A stretch of DNA of 64,000 nucleotides from Mesostigma viride. Its lineage: Eukaryota > Streptophyta > Mesostigmatophyceae > Mesostigmatales > Mesostigmataceae. The stretch's first letter is position 1, and every line of letters starts with the position of its first letter. The notes beneath the pieces are model-generated. The model had not been told where the DNA came from, did no database searches, and worked only from the letters and a program-made list of their open reading frames with translations. The stretch is from positions 1,424,357 through 1,488,356 of the forward strand of contig RPFO01000702.1 of NCBI GenBank assembly GCA_009746045.1. Direction: 5' to 3'. Position numbers and translations under genes: made by a program. This document shows positions 12,901 to 21,319 of this stretch, one piece after another.

Positions 12901-12963
12901 CCATATTTTAATATTTAAAAAATTTAAATAATATATAAATGATAATATTGAATTAAAATACAT
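3982..12963 (-). CDS. NRPS5: terminal nonribosomal peptide synthetase, modules 11-12 with thioesterase
   Basis: 2993 aa. Domains: TubC-like beta-hairpin docking domain (about 1-62); LCL condensation (80-515, HHIISDGWS); adenylation A11 (525-1045); carrier T11 (GGDSI, Ser near 1126); epimerisation (1170-1605); DCL condensation (1620-2060, DHLLMDGW); A12 (2075-2600); T12 (GGHSL, near 2719); type I thioesterase (2780-2993, GWSFGG with Ser near 2846, and a late His in GNHES). The hand-read A11 pocket is DMTKIGEVGK, close to Asn codes, so residue 11 should be D-Asn. A12 reads DIWHIGAISK, which I cannot assign. Its start overlaps the NRPS4 stop by 11 bases, with AAGGA upstream. The thioesterase marks it as the last enzyme, releasing the 12-mer by hydrolysis or cyclisation; which one cannot be told. 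Confidence 0.95.
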   Translation of the reverse strand: MYFNSILSFIYYLNFLNIKIWVESDFIRLRLPEDFIYKDLVKSYIKDNRDEILRILKENNLNNSDYSPYKILKAHEEYPPLSYAQQRLWFLDQLFPNQSIYNIPMAFKLVGNFNRDAFEKAIRYLVDRHEVLRTRIGLYESEGYQDILPATDFKIEFEDIEKISEINCRQYVQAAIEAESEHRFELDKEWLFRVRVIRESKDLHVVLIMMHHIISDGWSFDIFFRELTQAYESYCRGDQVRLDPLEIQYADYAIWQREWLRGERLEAQLAYWKEQLKGAPEGIDLPIDYERPKELTYSGGVYTIEISRELLKKIKVLGESEGATLFMTLLSVLNIVLYKNSGQRDLVIGSPIANRNYHEIEGLIGFFVNMLALRTEIDPRENFRKLLRRVKEKTLGAYEHQDVPFEQLVDHLNVQRNLNRNPLFQVMFVLQNIDKSDLELGELSIEWIGSEYHTAKFDLSVFGYELEGKLHIGINYLKDIFTEETVKRMALQISRVLEVVVSEPEKVILEYEVMSEEESDKVLIEWNATEREYPRDKTVVELFEEQVFKNPNNVAVVYGEESLTYKELNERSNQMAHYLRCLGVRAETLVGVSLDRSLELIIGILGILKAGGAYVPLDPEYPEERLQFMLEDTAAPVLITSIHLKGKYTSYKGSFVIIDDEKTEEELGQESKENLEKIINGDNLVYVIYTSGSTGQPKGVMIEHQSLTNYLNNVQDFYFIKEECNSYLHSSIAFDMSITSLYSPIIMGKIIYIANIDHQANYLEQIPQEFNKVNCIKFTPTHLRVLREKNKVWDVNQKIECLIIGGENLLTEDVNFIYKSSSYFSRSLIFNEYGPTEATVGCCIYKIEDLKNVKQLSIPIGCPISNTKIYILDENRCLVPVGAVGEIYIGGIGLARGYLNRPELTAERFIGNPFANEEDITKGENLRLYRTGDLGRYLSDGNIEFRGRIDDQVKIRGYRIELGEIESALNGCGVVQGSVVVARSMGVGADNRVGSDKRLIGYIVPSSTLRGKLVTQESFKSSTGEEIGILGGEGYIDIVREVKEEIGKRLPEYMVPAHIVFIEKLPLTLNGKVDKKGLPDPDVEMGLVHQYMGPRDEVEAKLCKIWAEVLGLERVGIHDNFFEIGGDSILSIRIVSKARNKGLKLNVKDIFQYLTVSGIRLVITDAAVENDMPINQRIVTGDVSLIPIQRWFFEQNHVNPNHSNQAFIMNCRYQLELDKLENALKSLLSHHDALRLRFILKDGVWTQTLISPEECIEYVQGICRYIDVQGMSELTRKSQEEIIEEIGQEVQSCLNITAGPMIQVRLLGCQGGQQKILLVIHHLSVDGVSWRIFFEDLEIAYAQVSRGEAVTLSYKTHSYQKWAEGLKAYATREEVKAEVKYWSQIGHIPALPRPKTEFELENKDKDQNYTQNRYTYEGVDSVEVELDHEMTRMLLQEVHQAYHTQINDVLLTALALTISEWTGEDNVYLDLEGHGREEIVGLDVSRTIGWFTTVFPIKLKIEGGGYREYIKTIKEQLRQIPNKGIGYGVLRYLGSEDIQSQLACTTPEIVFNYLGQWNSSEQTNGMFTFGDESIGSSVDLKNTRAHILEINSHVTHGQFRVVFGYSGNVYSGSVIKQLATCYIDHLKGIIEHCRGVEILEYTPSDMPLAHLSQSELDYCIKLLPKNIERIYRLSPMQEGLLFTALYRDSDEYLVQGLYELTGEIDTQILKEAWEAVVSHHPVLRTGFVYEHVSHPVQYVVKDVVLPWVEEDWSDLSETEQELRLGEVIQEDRRHRFDLTQVPLIRLRVMRCRKNKIYLLWTQDHLLMDGWCGPILHNQVMVAYEHIQKNSMVTLPYSRPYEEYIRWLETQDLEKAKEFWKGYLKGIEEKTQLDLGGSSVRDKGTFQETLNLVGEDYGYFETQLSVEDSEQLKRFAQSVGITVNTVLQGVWAFVLSRYVQQQDVVFGVTVSGRSIELSGIEEIVGLFINTLPLRVTLNLDLSIRKYLQSIQENMSSIIEHGYVSLADIQGQTELRGRHELFNTLIVFENYPVGEESANVGFEFKGVRGIEKTEYALTLMAEMEDRLSIQWNYQTQYVDIDQLKSLSQYLILVLTKIVNSHLDTEETIRLLPSLCEEESDKVLIEWNATEREYPRDKTVVELFEEQVFKNPNNVAVVYGEESLTYKELNERSNQMAHYLRCLGVRAETLVGVSLDRSLELIIGILGILKAGGAYVPLDPEYPEERLQFMLEDTAAPVLITSIHLKGKYTSYKGSFVIIDDEKTEEELGQESKENLEKIINGDNLVYVIYTSGSTGQPKGVMNSHNGFMNRMYWTLDHYETSNRDSLLYIASMSFDISVWEVLHPLAAGAKLVIIKNHKDMDDIINTIEFNRISMVHFVPSLLSLFLETKGISRLKSLRCVITGGEKLYTEVRKKFKEIFSDTRLYLAYGPTEVSISVTHWECNNNEYKDITPIGCPISNTKIYILDENRCLVPVGAVGEIYIGGIGLARGYLNRPELTAERFIGNPFANEEDITKGENLRLYRTGDLGRYLSDGNIEFRGRIDDQVKIRGYRIELGEIESALNGCGVVQGSVVVARSMGVGADNRVGSDKRLIGYIVPSSTLRGKLVTQESFKSSTGEEIGILGGEGYIDIVREVKEEIGKRLPEYMVPAHIVFIEKLPLTLNGKVDKKGLPDPDVEMGLVHQYMGPRDEVEAKLCKIWAEVLGLERVGIHDNFFEIGGHSLLALILVMKINDLFIMKFKILDLFNNPTIFLIRSMIDKGFQQTSQSPILEIKRIHNKPSLFLIHPSGGSAISYLLLKNYINNLSIYGINHPSFINNKFFNTLEEMAEVYCDLLINYQNSNPLIIAGWSFGGLVAYEMVRLLILKKIQLAGLILIDTFTPEKLQEKKAFIDNPDFSILNYAIKDNTFNKLLKENFYYSHTQTKNYLPLPLEKNIPSVLLKVDNNLDYGWDHLLHNLEIKNISGNHESLFEKENIYSTSIGLQFAIKQILQAYYKL
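6066..10389 (-). repeat. 4.32-kb NRPS cassette, copy 1 (E11-C12 unit)
   Basis: The block runs from the C-terminal part of one A domain through T, E and DCL condensation to the N-terminal subdomain of the next A. It is almost identical to the blocks at 14377-18700, 25985-30308 and 30779-35102. The few differences seen include the two variants of the LT(L/S)NGK motif. Confidence 0.9.
11419..12727 (-). repeat. LCL condensation cassette, copy in NRPS5 (C11)
   Basis: One of five nearly identical 1.3-kb LCL units. The others are at 23249-24557, 40752-42056, 44070-45377 and 47587-48895. This copy has the QVMFVLQNIDKSD version of the latch-proximal segment. Confidence 0.85.
12953..12963 (-). other. 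11-base NRPS4/NRPS5 overlap coding both sides of a docking pair
   Basis: ATGTATTTTAA is read as the end of NRPS4 (Tyr-Val-Phe-stop, frame TATGTATTTTAA) and, shifted, as the start of NRPS5 (Met-Tyr-Phe). The same bases encode part of the C-terminal linear docking motif and the first residues of the acceptor docking domain. Confidence 0.8.
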
Positions 12964-15900
12964 ATTCTTCTTCCTTAGTTTCTTTTTTTGACTGTAAAAG
13001 GTTATTTTTTATAAAAGCAGCTAATAAGCTTATTCTATTAGATGTAAAAAAATCTATTAAACCTAAATTACCTTTATACTCAGACCTTATTCGGGACACT
13101 ACACGCGTTGCCAATAATGAATGTCCACCTATTTCAAAGAAGTTATCATGGATACCTACACGCTCTAATCCTAAAACTTCCGCCCAAATCTTACACAACT
13201 TCGCTTCAACTTCATCCCTTGGACCCATATACTGATGTACTAAACCCATCTCCACATCCGGATCCGGTAACCCTTTTTTATCTACCTTCCCATTCAATGT
13301 CAGTGGCAGCTTTTCTATAAACACTATATGTGCCGGTACCATATACTCCGGTAACCGCTTCCCTATCTCCTCCTTCACTTCTCGTACAATATCTATATAC
13401 CCTTCCCCACCTAAAATACCTATCTCCTCTCCTGTACTACTCTTGAAACTCTCTTGTGTAACTAATTTCCCTCTCAAGGTTGAACTAGGTACTATATACC
13501 CAATTAACCGCTTGTCACTTCCAACTCTATTGTCCGCTCCAACCCCCATACTACGTGCTACTACAACACTACCTTGAACAACCCCACATCCATTCAATGC
13601 ACTCTCAATCTCCCCAAGCTCAATCCGATATCCTCGTATCTTTACCTGATCATCTATACGTCCTCTAAACTCGATGTTCCCATCAGATAAATATCGTCCT
13701 AAATCTCCTGTCCGATATAACCTTAAATTCTCTCCTTTAGTTATATCTTCTTCATTCGCAAATGGATTCCCTATAAATCGTTCCGCCGTTAACTCAGGAC
13801 GATTCAAATACCCCCTCGCTAAACCAATACCCCCTATATATATCTCTCCTACCGCCCCCACCGGTACCAGACATCTATTCTCATCTAAAATATATATCTT
13901 CGTGTTCGATATAGGACAACCTATAGGGGTTATATCTTTATACTCATTATTATTACATTCCCAATGTGTAACGCTAATAGATACTTCCGTGGGTCCATAT
14001 GCTAAATAAAGCCTTGTATCACTAAATATTTCTTTAAACTTTTTCCTAACCTCGGTATATAGTTTCTCTCCTCCAGTGATTACACAACGTAACGATTTTA
14101 ACCTAGAAATCCCTTTTGTTTCTAAAAATAAAGATAATAATGATGGCACAAAATGAACCATGCTGATCCTATTGAACTCTATTGTATTTATAATATCATC
14201 CATATCCTTATGGTTCTTTATAATAACAAGTTTAGCTCCTGCAGCAAGTGGATGTAGAACTTCCCATACCGAAATATCAAAACTCATCGACGCAATATAT
14301 AATAACGAATCTCGATTACTTGTCTCATAATGATCTAATGTCCAATACATTCGATTCATAAAACCATTATGTGAGTTCATCACACCTTTAGGTTGTCCGG
14401 TAGAACCAGAAGTATAAATTACATATACAAGATTGTCGCCATTGATGATCTTCTCAAGATTCTCCTTAGATTCTTGACCTAGCTCTTCTTCTGTCTTTTC
14501 ATCATCAATAATTACAAAACTCCCCTTGTAGCTTGTATATTTACCTTTTAGATGTATTGACGTAATTAATACCGGTGCAGCCGTATCCTCTAACATAAAT
14601 TGTAACCGCTCCTCTGGATACTCCGGATCTAATGGTACATACGCCCCTCCAGCCTTCAAAATCCCCAATATTCCTATAATAAGCTCTAAAGAACGATCTA
14701 GACTAACTCCTACTAACGTCTCAGCCCTTACTCCAAGACAACGAAGATAGTGTGCCATCTGATTAGATCGCTCATTTAACTCCTTATAAGTAAGACTTTC
14801 TTCTCCATATACCACTGCTACATTATTAGGATTTTTAAATACCTGCTCCTCAAATAACTCTACAACCGTCTTATCTCTCGGATACTCCCTCTCCGTCGCA
14901 TTCCACTCTATAAGAACCTTATCTGATTCCTCTTCACATAAAGATGGTAGTAACCTTATTGTTTCTTCTGTATCTAAATGACTATTTACTATTTTAGTTA
15001 ATACCAATATTAAGTATTGAGAAAGTGATTTCAATTGGTCTATATCAACATATTGTGTCTGATAATTCCATTGTATTGATAACCTATCTTCCATTTCAGC
15101 CATTAAGGTTAAAGCGTACTCCGTCTTTTCTATTCCTCTTACTCCTTTAAATTCAAATCCTACATTAGCACTTTCTTCACCTACAGGATAGTTCTCAAAT
15201 ACAATTAACGTGTTAAATAACTCATGACGTCCTCTTAACTCAGTCTGCCCTTGAATATCTGCTAACGATACATAACCATGCTCTATAATAGAACTCATGT
15301 TCTCCTGTATCGACTGCAAATATTTCCTAATCGATAAATCTAAATTAAGCGTTACCCTTAACGGTAACGTATTAATGAATAATCCTACAATTTCCTCAAT
15401 CCCCGATAACTCTATAGATCGACCAGATACCGTCACTCCAAATACTACATCTTGCTGCTGAACATATCTACTTAAAACAAATGCCCACACTCCTTGCAAT
15501 ACCGTATTCACTGTAATACCCACACTTTGTGCAAATCGCTTTAACTGTTCACTGTCTTCTACACTTAATTGTGTTTCAAAGTACCCATAATCTTCTCCAA
15601 CTAAATTTAACGTTTCTTGGAATGTACCTTTATCTCTGACACTACTACCTCCTAAGTCTAATTGTGTTTTCTCCTCTATACCCTTTAAATATCCTTTCCA
15701 AAACTCTTTCGCCTTCTCCAAGTCTTGAGTTTCTAACCATCTAATATACTCTTCATATGGCCTGCTGTAGGGTAAAGTAACCATACTATTTTTCTGAATA
15801 TGTTCATAGGCTACCATCACCTGATTATGTAATATCGGTCCACACCACCCATCCATTAGTAAGTGATCCTGTGTCCATAACAAATATATTTTATTTTTCC

Positions 15901-18900
15901 TACAACGCATCACTCTTAATCGTATCAATGGCACCTGTGTAAGATCAAATCGATGCCTTCGATCCTCTTGAATCACTTCTCCTAATCGTAACTCTTGCTC
16001 AGTTTCTGACAAATCACTCCAATCTTCTTCTACCCATGGTAATACTACATCCTTAACAACGTATTGTACTGGATGACTCACGTGCTCATATACAAAACCC
16101 GTCCTTAAAACAGGGTGATGACTTACCACAGCTTCCCATGCTTCCTTCAATATCTGTGTATCGATCTCTCCGGTAAGTTCATATAAACCCTGTACCAAGT
16201 ACTCATCTGAGTCCCTATACAATGCTGTGAACAATAATCCCTCTTGCATTGGAGATAATCTATAGATACGTTCAATATTTTTAGGTAACAATTTTATACA
16301 ATAATCTAACTCAGACTGACTCAAATGCGCCAATGGCATATCTGATGGTGTATATTCTAATATTTCTACTCCTCGACAATGCTCAATAATTCCCTTCAAA
16401 TGATCTATATAGCATGTTGCAAGTTGCTTTATCACACTACCTGAATAGACATTCCCACTATAGCCAAACACCACCCTAAACTGTCCATGTGTTACATGAC
16501 TGTTAATCTCTAATATATGAGCACGCGTGTTCTTTAAATCAACACTAGAACCTATACTCTCATCTCCAAACGTAAACATCCCATTCGTTTGTTCACTACT
16601 GTTCCATTGCCCAAGATAATTAAATACTATTTCCGGTGTAGTACAAGCCAACTGAGACTGGATATCTTCTGACCCTAAATAACGTAACACGCCATACCCA
16701 ATTCCTTTATTTGGAATCTGGCGTAATTGTTCTTTAATAGTTTTGATATATTCTCGATACCCACCTCCTTCTATTTTAAGCTTAATAGGAAATACAGTTG
16801 TAAACCATCCAATCGTTCGAGACACATCCAGACCAACAATCTCTTCTCGACCATGTCCTTCAAGATCAAGATATACATTATCTTCTCCTGTCCATTCACT
16901 GATAGTTAATGCAAGGGCTGTCAATAGAACATCATTTATCTGCGTATGATACGCTTGATGAACCTCTTGCAATAACATACGTGTCATCTCATGATCTAAC
17001 TCTACTTCTACACTATCTACTCCCTCATACGTATAACGGTTTTGTGTATAATTTTGATCCTTATCCTTATTCTCTAACTCAAACTCTGTCTTAGGGCGTG
17101 GTAATGCCGGTATATGTCCAATCTGTGACCAATACTTAACTTCTGCTTTCACTTCCTCCCGTGTAGCATATGCTTTTAATCCTTCTGCCCACTTTTGATA
17201 AGAATGTGTCTTATAAGAAAGTGTAACAGCCTCTCCTCGACTCACCTGAGCATAAGCTATCTCCAAATCCTCAAAAAATATTCGCCATGAGACACCATCC
17301 ACACTCAAATGATGTATCACTAGTAATATCTTCTGCTGACCACCTTGACAACCTAAAAGTCTTACCTGAATCATGGGTCCTGCCGTAATATTTAAACAGG
17401 ATTGTACTTCCTGTCCAATTTCTTCAATAATTTCTTCCTGAGACTTTCTTGTCAACTCACTCATTCCTTGAACATCAATATATCGACAAATCCCTTGCAC
17501 ATACTCAATACATTCTTCAGGGGATATAAGGGTCTGAGTCCAGACCCCATCTTTCAATATAAACCTTAAGCGTAACGCGTCATGATGACTCAAAAGACTT
17601 TTTAACGCATTTTCTAACTTATCTAATTCAAGTTGATATCGACAGTTCATGATAAATGCTTGATTAGAATGATTAGGATTCACATGATTCTGTTCAAAAA
17701 ACCATCTTTGAATCGGAATAAGTGATACATCTCCTGTAACAATTCTTTGATTTATAGGCATATCATTTTCTACAGCAGCATCAGTAATCACTAGACGTAT
17801 CCCGCTAACTGTGAGATATTGGAAAATATCCTTGACATTAAGCTTCAACCCTTTGTTCCGTGCCTTAGAAACTATCCGTATACTTAAAATAGAGTCTCCA
17901 CCTATTTCAAAGAAGTTATCATGGATACCTACACGCTCTAATCCTAAAACTTCCGCCCAAATCTTACACAACTTCGCTTCAACTTCATCCCTTGGACCCA
18001 TATACTGATGTACTAAACCCATCTCCACATCCGGATCCGGTAACCCTTTTTTATCTACCTTCCCATTTGATGTCAATGGCAGCTTTTCTATAAACACTAT
18101 ATGTGCCGGTACCATATACTCCGGTAACCGCTTCCCTATCTCCTCCTTCACTTCTCGTACAATATCTATATACCCTTCCCCACCTAAAATACCTATCTCC
18201 TCTCCTGTACTACTCTTGAAACTCTCTTGTGTAACTAATTTCCCTCTCAAGGTTGAACTAGGTACTATATACCCAATTAACCGCTTGTCACTTCCAACTC
18301 TATTGTCCGCTCCAACCCCCATACTACGTGCTACTACAACACTACCTTGAACAACCCCACATCCATTCAATGCACTCTCAATCTCCCCAAGCTCAATCCG
18401 ATATCCTCGTATCTTTACCTGATCATCTATACGTCCTCTAAACTCGATGTTCCCATCAGATAAATATCGTCCTAAATCTCCTGTCCGATATAACCTTAAA
18501 TTCTCTCCTTTAGTTATATCTTCTTCATTCGCAAATGGATTCCCTATAAATCGTTCCGCCGTTAACTCAGGACGATTCAAATACCCCCTCGCTAAACCAA
18601 TACCCCCTATATATATCTCTCCCACCGCTCCTACCGGTACCAGACATCTATTCTCATCTAAAATATATATCTTCGTGTTCGATATAGGACAACCTATAGG
18701 GATACTCAGATACTTCACATAGTTGTTACACTCCCAATACGTTACATCTATTGTTGCTTCTGTAGGACCGTATAAATTATGTAATTCCATAAAATGATTA
18801 CTTTTTTTATGCATTCCATAAAGCTTCGATACCACTGCTTTACTTAATGCTTCTCCACTTGCAAATACCTTTCTTAAAGATTTAAGCTTATAGCTATCGT

Positions 18901-21319
18901 ATACTTCTAGTAAACTGTCTAAAAATGAAGGTACCATATGTAGAATAGATATATCATACTTATGAATATCTTCTTGTAATAACTGTGGGTCTTTATGTAT
19001 GTCAGGTTGTGCTATTACTTCTATAACTCCAGCAATCAGTGGTAGGAGTAACTCCCATACCGAAACATCGAAGCCTATAGATGTCTTGTGAAGTATTCGA
19101 TCTTTACTAGATTCAATATTATAAGCTTTCTTCATCCATATTAATCGATTATATAGTGCCTTATGCTCGATCATCACACCTTTAGGTTGTCCGGTAGAAC
19201 CAGAAGTATAAATTACATATACAAGATTGTCGCCATTGATGATCTTCTCAAGATTCTCCTTAGATTCTTGACCTAGCTCTTCTTCTGTCTTTTCATCATC
19301 AATAATTACAAAACTCCCCTTGTAGCTTGTATATTTACCTTTTAGATGTATTGACGTAATTAATACCGGTGCAGCCGTATCCTCTAACATAAATTGTAAC
19401 CGCTCCTCTGGATACTCCGGATCTAATGGTACATACGCCCCTCCAGCCTTCAAAATCCCCAATATTCCTATAATAAGCTCTAAAGAACGATCTAGACTAA
19501 CTCCTACTAACGTCTCAGCCCTTACTCCAAGACAACGAAGATAGTGTGCCATCTGATTAGATCGCTCATTTAACTCCTTATAAGTAAGACTTTCTTCTCC
19601 ATATACCACTGCTACATTATTAGGATTTTTAAATACCTGCTCCTCAAATAACTCTACAACCGTCTTATCTCTCGGATACTCCCTCTCCGTCGCATTCCAC
19701 TCAATTAACAGTTTCTCCTTCTCTGCCCAATCGAGAACCTTATACGACCCTGTTGCTTTCTCCGGCGCTTCAACTATTTCTCCGATCAAAGTCTTTAAAT
19801 GACTTGCTATCCTTATGATACTTTCTTGCTTGAATACATCTTTTAGGTAGTTTAGTGACAAATGTAGCTTGTCTACTGATTCATACGCCTCTATAGAAAG
19901 GTCAAACTTTGCCATCTGCTCTTGTGCTCTAAGCCATTCCGGAATCTGTATCTTACCTTGAGGGTGAGGTGTGCCGTCTCCGCCTTCTAAGTCTCCTGTC
20001 TTACCCTGATCTCCTAATCCCATATTCTGCAGCACAAACATTACTTGGAACACAGGATTCCGATTCAACTGTCGGGGAATATCTAAATGATCCACCACCT
20101 GCTCAAATGGTACATCTTGATGCTCATACGCCTCCAGCGTCCACTCCTTAACCCGCCTTAATAACCCTCTAAAACTCTCCTGTGGATCAATCTTTGTTCG
20201 TAACGCTAACGTATTCACAAAGAACCCTATTAACCCTTCGATCTCATGATGGTTCCGATTCGCAATCGGCGTTCCAATCACTATGTCTTTCTGTCCACTG
20301 TGTTTGTATAACACCACATTGATCGCCGCTAACAACGTCATAAATAACGTTGCCCCCTCCGATTCCCCAAGTACTTTTAATGCCTTCAGTGTTTTCACAT
20401 CAATCTCTGTGGTATACACTCCCCCTCGATAAGTCAGCTCTTTCGGACGTTCATAGTCTGTTGGTAAGTCAATACTCTCCAAGGCTCCTGACAACATCTT
20501 CTTCCAGTACGATAACTGTGCCTCTAATCGCTCTCCTTTTAACCACTCTCGCTGCCAAATCGCATAATCTGCATACTGTATCCCTAATGGGATGAGATTA
20601 GGCTCTTTCCCTTCTTGATACGCTACATACGCTTCATTCAGTTCTCTAAAAAGAATCTCATTGGACCACCCATCCGAGATAATATGATGCAATATCATAC
20701 ACACAACATGATGATCCGCATCTTCTCGCATCACCCTTACTCTAAATAACCACTCACCATCCAGCTTAAATCGATACCCAGCTTCAGAGTCTACTATCTC
20801 TTGAATTGTTTTTGCTTTCTCTTCTCCAGAGAGCGAACTTATATCTTCAAACCCAACCGTAAACGCATCCGTATCAAGAATAACTTGATACCCTTCTTCT
20901 TCATGCATACCAATCCGTGTACGTAACGACTCATGGCGATGTACTATATACGTCACAGCACGTGTGAATGCCTCTACATCAAAAGTGTATTCCACTCGAA
21001 ACACCATAGGAATGTTATATACACTTTGATTCGGAAATAGTTGATCTAAAAACCATAACCGTTGTTGTGCATATGATAATGGTGGATGTTCCTCATCTGC
21101 TTTTAATATCTTATAAGGACTATAATCACTGCTATTAAGATTATTCTCTTTTAATAACTTTAATATCTCATCTTTATATTTCTGAATAAATTTTAAAACT
21201 TCAAAAGGTAATTCAAATGATTCTGGGAAATCAATTTTAATTTTTTGTTGATTATGCCAAATTTTAATGTTCTGAAATATTAAAGAATATATAAAAGATA
21301 AGAGTGTTCTAAATTTCAT
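12953..21319 (-). CDS. NRPS4: nonribosomal peptide synthetase, modules 9-10
   Basis: 2788 aa. Domains: TubC-like docking domain (1-62); LCL condensation C9 (80-520); A9 (540-1055); T9 (GGDSI, near 1141); epimerisation (1185-1620); DCL condensation (1635-2075); A10 (2090-2610); T10 (GGHSL, near 2733). The protein ends in a short acidic tail, KEEEYVF, a plausible linear docking motif for the NRPS5 N-terminus. The A9 pocket reads DVWHFSLIDK, a Ser code, so residue 9 is D-Ser. A10 reads DIWHIGAISK (unassigned). C9 is unlike the other LCL domains here: it diverges in sequence and is visibly richer in GC, so it has a different origin. Overlaps of 11 bases occur at both gene ends. Confidence 0.95.
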   Translation of the reverse strand: MKFRTLLSFIYSLIFQNIKIWHNQQKIKIDFPESFELPFEVLKFIQKYKDEILKLLKENNLNSSDYSPYKILKADEEHPPLSYAQQRLWFLDQLFPNQSVYNIPMVFRVEYTFDVEAFTRAVTYIVHRHESLRTRIGMHEEEGYQVILDTDAFTVGFEDISSLSGEEKAKTIQEIVDSEAGYRFKLDGEWLFRVRVMREDADHHVVCMILHHIISDGWSNEILFRELNEAYVAYQEGKEPNLIPLGIQYADYAIWQREWLKGERLEAQLSYWKKMLSGALESIDLPTDYERPKELTYRGGVYTTEIDVKTLKALKVLGESEGATLFMTLLAAINVVLYKHSGQKDIVIGTPIANRNHHEIEGLIGFFVNTLALRTKIDPQESFRGLLRRVKEWTLEAYEHQDVPFEQVVDHLDIPRQLNRNPVFQVMFVLQNMGLGDQGKTGDLEGGDGTPHPQGKIQIPEWLRAQEQMAKFDLSIEAYESVDKLHLSLNYLKDVFKQESIIRIASHLKTLIGEIVEAPEKATGSYKVLDWAEKEKLLIEWNATEREYPRDKTVVELFEEQVFKNPNNVAVVYGEESLTYKELNERSNQMAHYLRCLGVRAETLVGVSLDRSLELIIGILGILKAGGAYVPLDPEYPEERLQFMLEDTAAPVLITSIHLKGKYTSYKGSFVIIDDEKTEEELGQESKENLEKIINGDNLVYVIYTSGSTGQPKGVMIEHKALYNRLIWMKKAYNIESSKDRILHKTSIGFDVSVWELLLPLIAGVIEVIAQPDIHKDPQLLQEDIHKYDISILHMVPSFLDSLLEVYDSYKLKSLRKVFASGEALSKAVVSKLYGMHKKSNHFMELHNLYGPTEATIDVTYWECNNYVKYLSIPIGCPISNTKIYILDENRCLVPVGAVGEIYIGGIGLARGYLNRPELTAERFIGNPFANEEDITKGENLRLYRTGDLGRYLSDGNIEFRGRIDDQVKIRGYRIELGEIESALNGCGVVQGSVVVARSMGVGADNRVGSDKRLIGYIVPSSTLRGKLVTQESFKSSTGEEIGILGGEGYIDIVREVKEEIGKRLPEYMVPAHIVFIEKLPLTSNGKVDKKGLPDPDVEMGLVHQYMGPRDEVEAKLCKIWAEVLGLERVGIHDNFFEIGGDSILSIRIVSKARNKGLKLNVKDIFQYLTVSGIRLVITDAAVENDMPINQRIVTGDVSLIPIQRWFFEQNHVNPNHSNQAFIMNCRYQLELDKLENALKSLLSHHDALRLRFILKDGVWTQTLISPEECIEYVQGICRYIDVQGMSELTRKSQEEIIEEIGQEVQSCLNITAGPMIQVRLLGCQGGQQKILLVIHHLSVDGVSWRIFFEDLEIAYAQVSRGEAVTLSYKTHSYQKWAEGLKAYATREEVKAEVKYWSQIGHIPALPRPKTEFELENKDKDQNYTQNRYTYEGVDSVEVELDHEMTRMLLQEVHQAYHTQINDVLLTALALTISEWTGEDNVYLDLEGHGREEIVGLDVSRTIGWFTTVFPIKLKIEGGGYREYIKTIKEQLRQIPNKGIGYGVLRYLGSEDIQSQLACTTPEIVFNYLGQWNSSEQTNGMFTFGDESIGSSVDLKNTRAHILEINSHVTHGQFRVVFGYSGNVYSGSVIKQLATCYIDHLKGIIEHCRGVEILEYTPSDMPLAHLSQSELDYCIKLLPKNIERIYRLSPMQEGLLFTALYRDSDEYLVQGLYELTGEIDTQILKEAWEAVVSHHPVLRTGFVYEHVSHPVQYVVKDVVLPWVEEDWSDLSETEQELRLGEVIQEDRRHRFDLTQVPLIRLRVMRCRKNKIYLLWTQDHLLMDGWCGPILHNQVMVAYEHIQKNSMVTLPYSRPYEEYIRWLETQDLEKAKEFWKGYLKGIEEKTQLDLGGSSVRDKGTFQETLNLVGEDYGYFETQLSVEDSEQLKRFAQSVGITVNTVLQGVWAFVLSRYVQQQDVVFGVTVSGRSIELSGIEEIVGLFINTLPLRVTLNLDLSIRKYLQSIQENMSSIIEHGYVSLADIQGQTELRGRHELFNTLIVFENYPVGEESANVGFEFKGVRGIEKTEYALTLMAEMEDRLSIQWNYQTQYVDIDQLKSLSQYLILVLTKIVNSHLDTEETIRLLPSLCEEESDKVLIEWNATEREYPRDKTVVELFEEQVFKNPNNVAVVYGEESLTYKELNERSNQMAHYLRCLGVRAETLVGVSLDRSLELIIGILGILKAGGAYVPLDPEYPEERLQFMLEDTAAPVLITSIHLKGKYTSYKGSFVIIDDEKTEEELGQESKENLEKIINGDNLVYVIYTSGSTGQPKGVMNSHNGFMNRMYWTLDHYETSNRDSLLYIASMSFDISVWEVLHPLAAGAKLVIIKNHKDMDDIINTIEFNRISMVHFVPSLLSLFLETKGISRLKSLRCVITGGEKLYTEVRKKFKEIFSDTRLYLAYGPTEVSISVTHWECNNNEYKDITPIGCPISNTKIYILDENRCLVPVGAVGEIYIGGIGLARGYLNRPELTAERFIGNPFANEEDITKGENLRLYRTGDLGRYLSDGNIEFRGRIDDQVKIRGYRIELGEIESALNGCGVVQGSVVVARSMGVGADNRVGSDKRLIGYIVPSSTLRGKLVTQESFKSSTGEEIGILGGEGYIDIVREVKEEIGKRLPEYMVPAHIVFIEKLPLTLNGKVDKKGLPDPDVEMGLVHQYMGPRDEVEAKLCKIWAEVLGLERVGIHDNFFEIGGHSLLATRVVSRIRSEYKGNLGLIDFFTSNRISLLAAFIKNNLLQSKKETKEEEYVF
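14377..18700 (-). repeat. 4.32-kb NRPS cassette, copy 2 (E9-C10 unit)
   Basis: Same block as 6066-10389, offset 8311 bases. The identity also extends left through the whole A10/A12 pocket into the carrier domain (about 13117 against 4806), giving roughly 5.6 kb of near-identity between NRPS4 and NRPS5. This copy carries the LTSNGK variant next to the Ser-type A domain. Confidence 0.9.
21309..21319 (-). other. 11-base NRPS3/NRPS4 overlap
   Basis: ATGAAATTTAG ends NRPS3 (Tyr-Glu-Ile-stop) and starts NRPS4 (Met-Lys-Phe). It has the same length and register as the other two docking-type junctions. Confidence 0.8.
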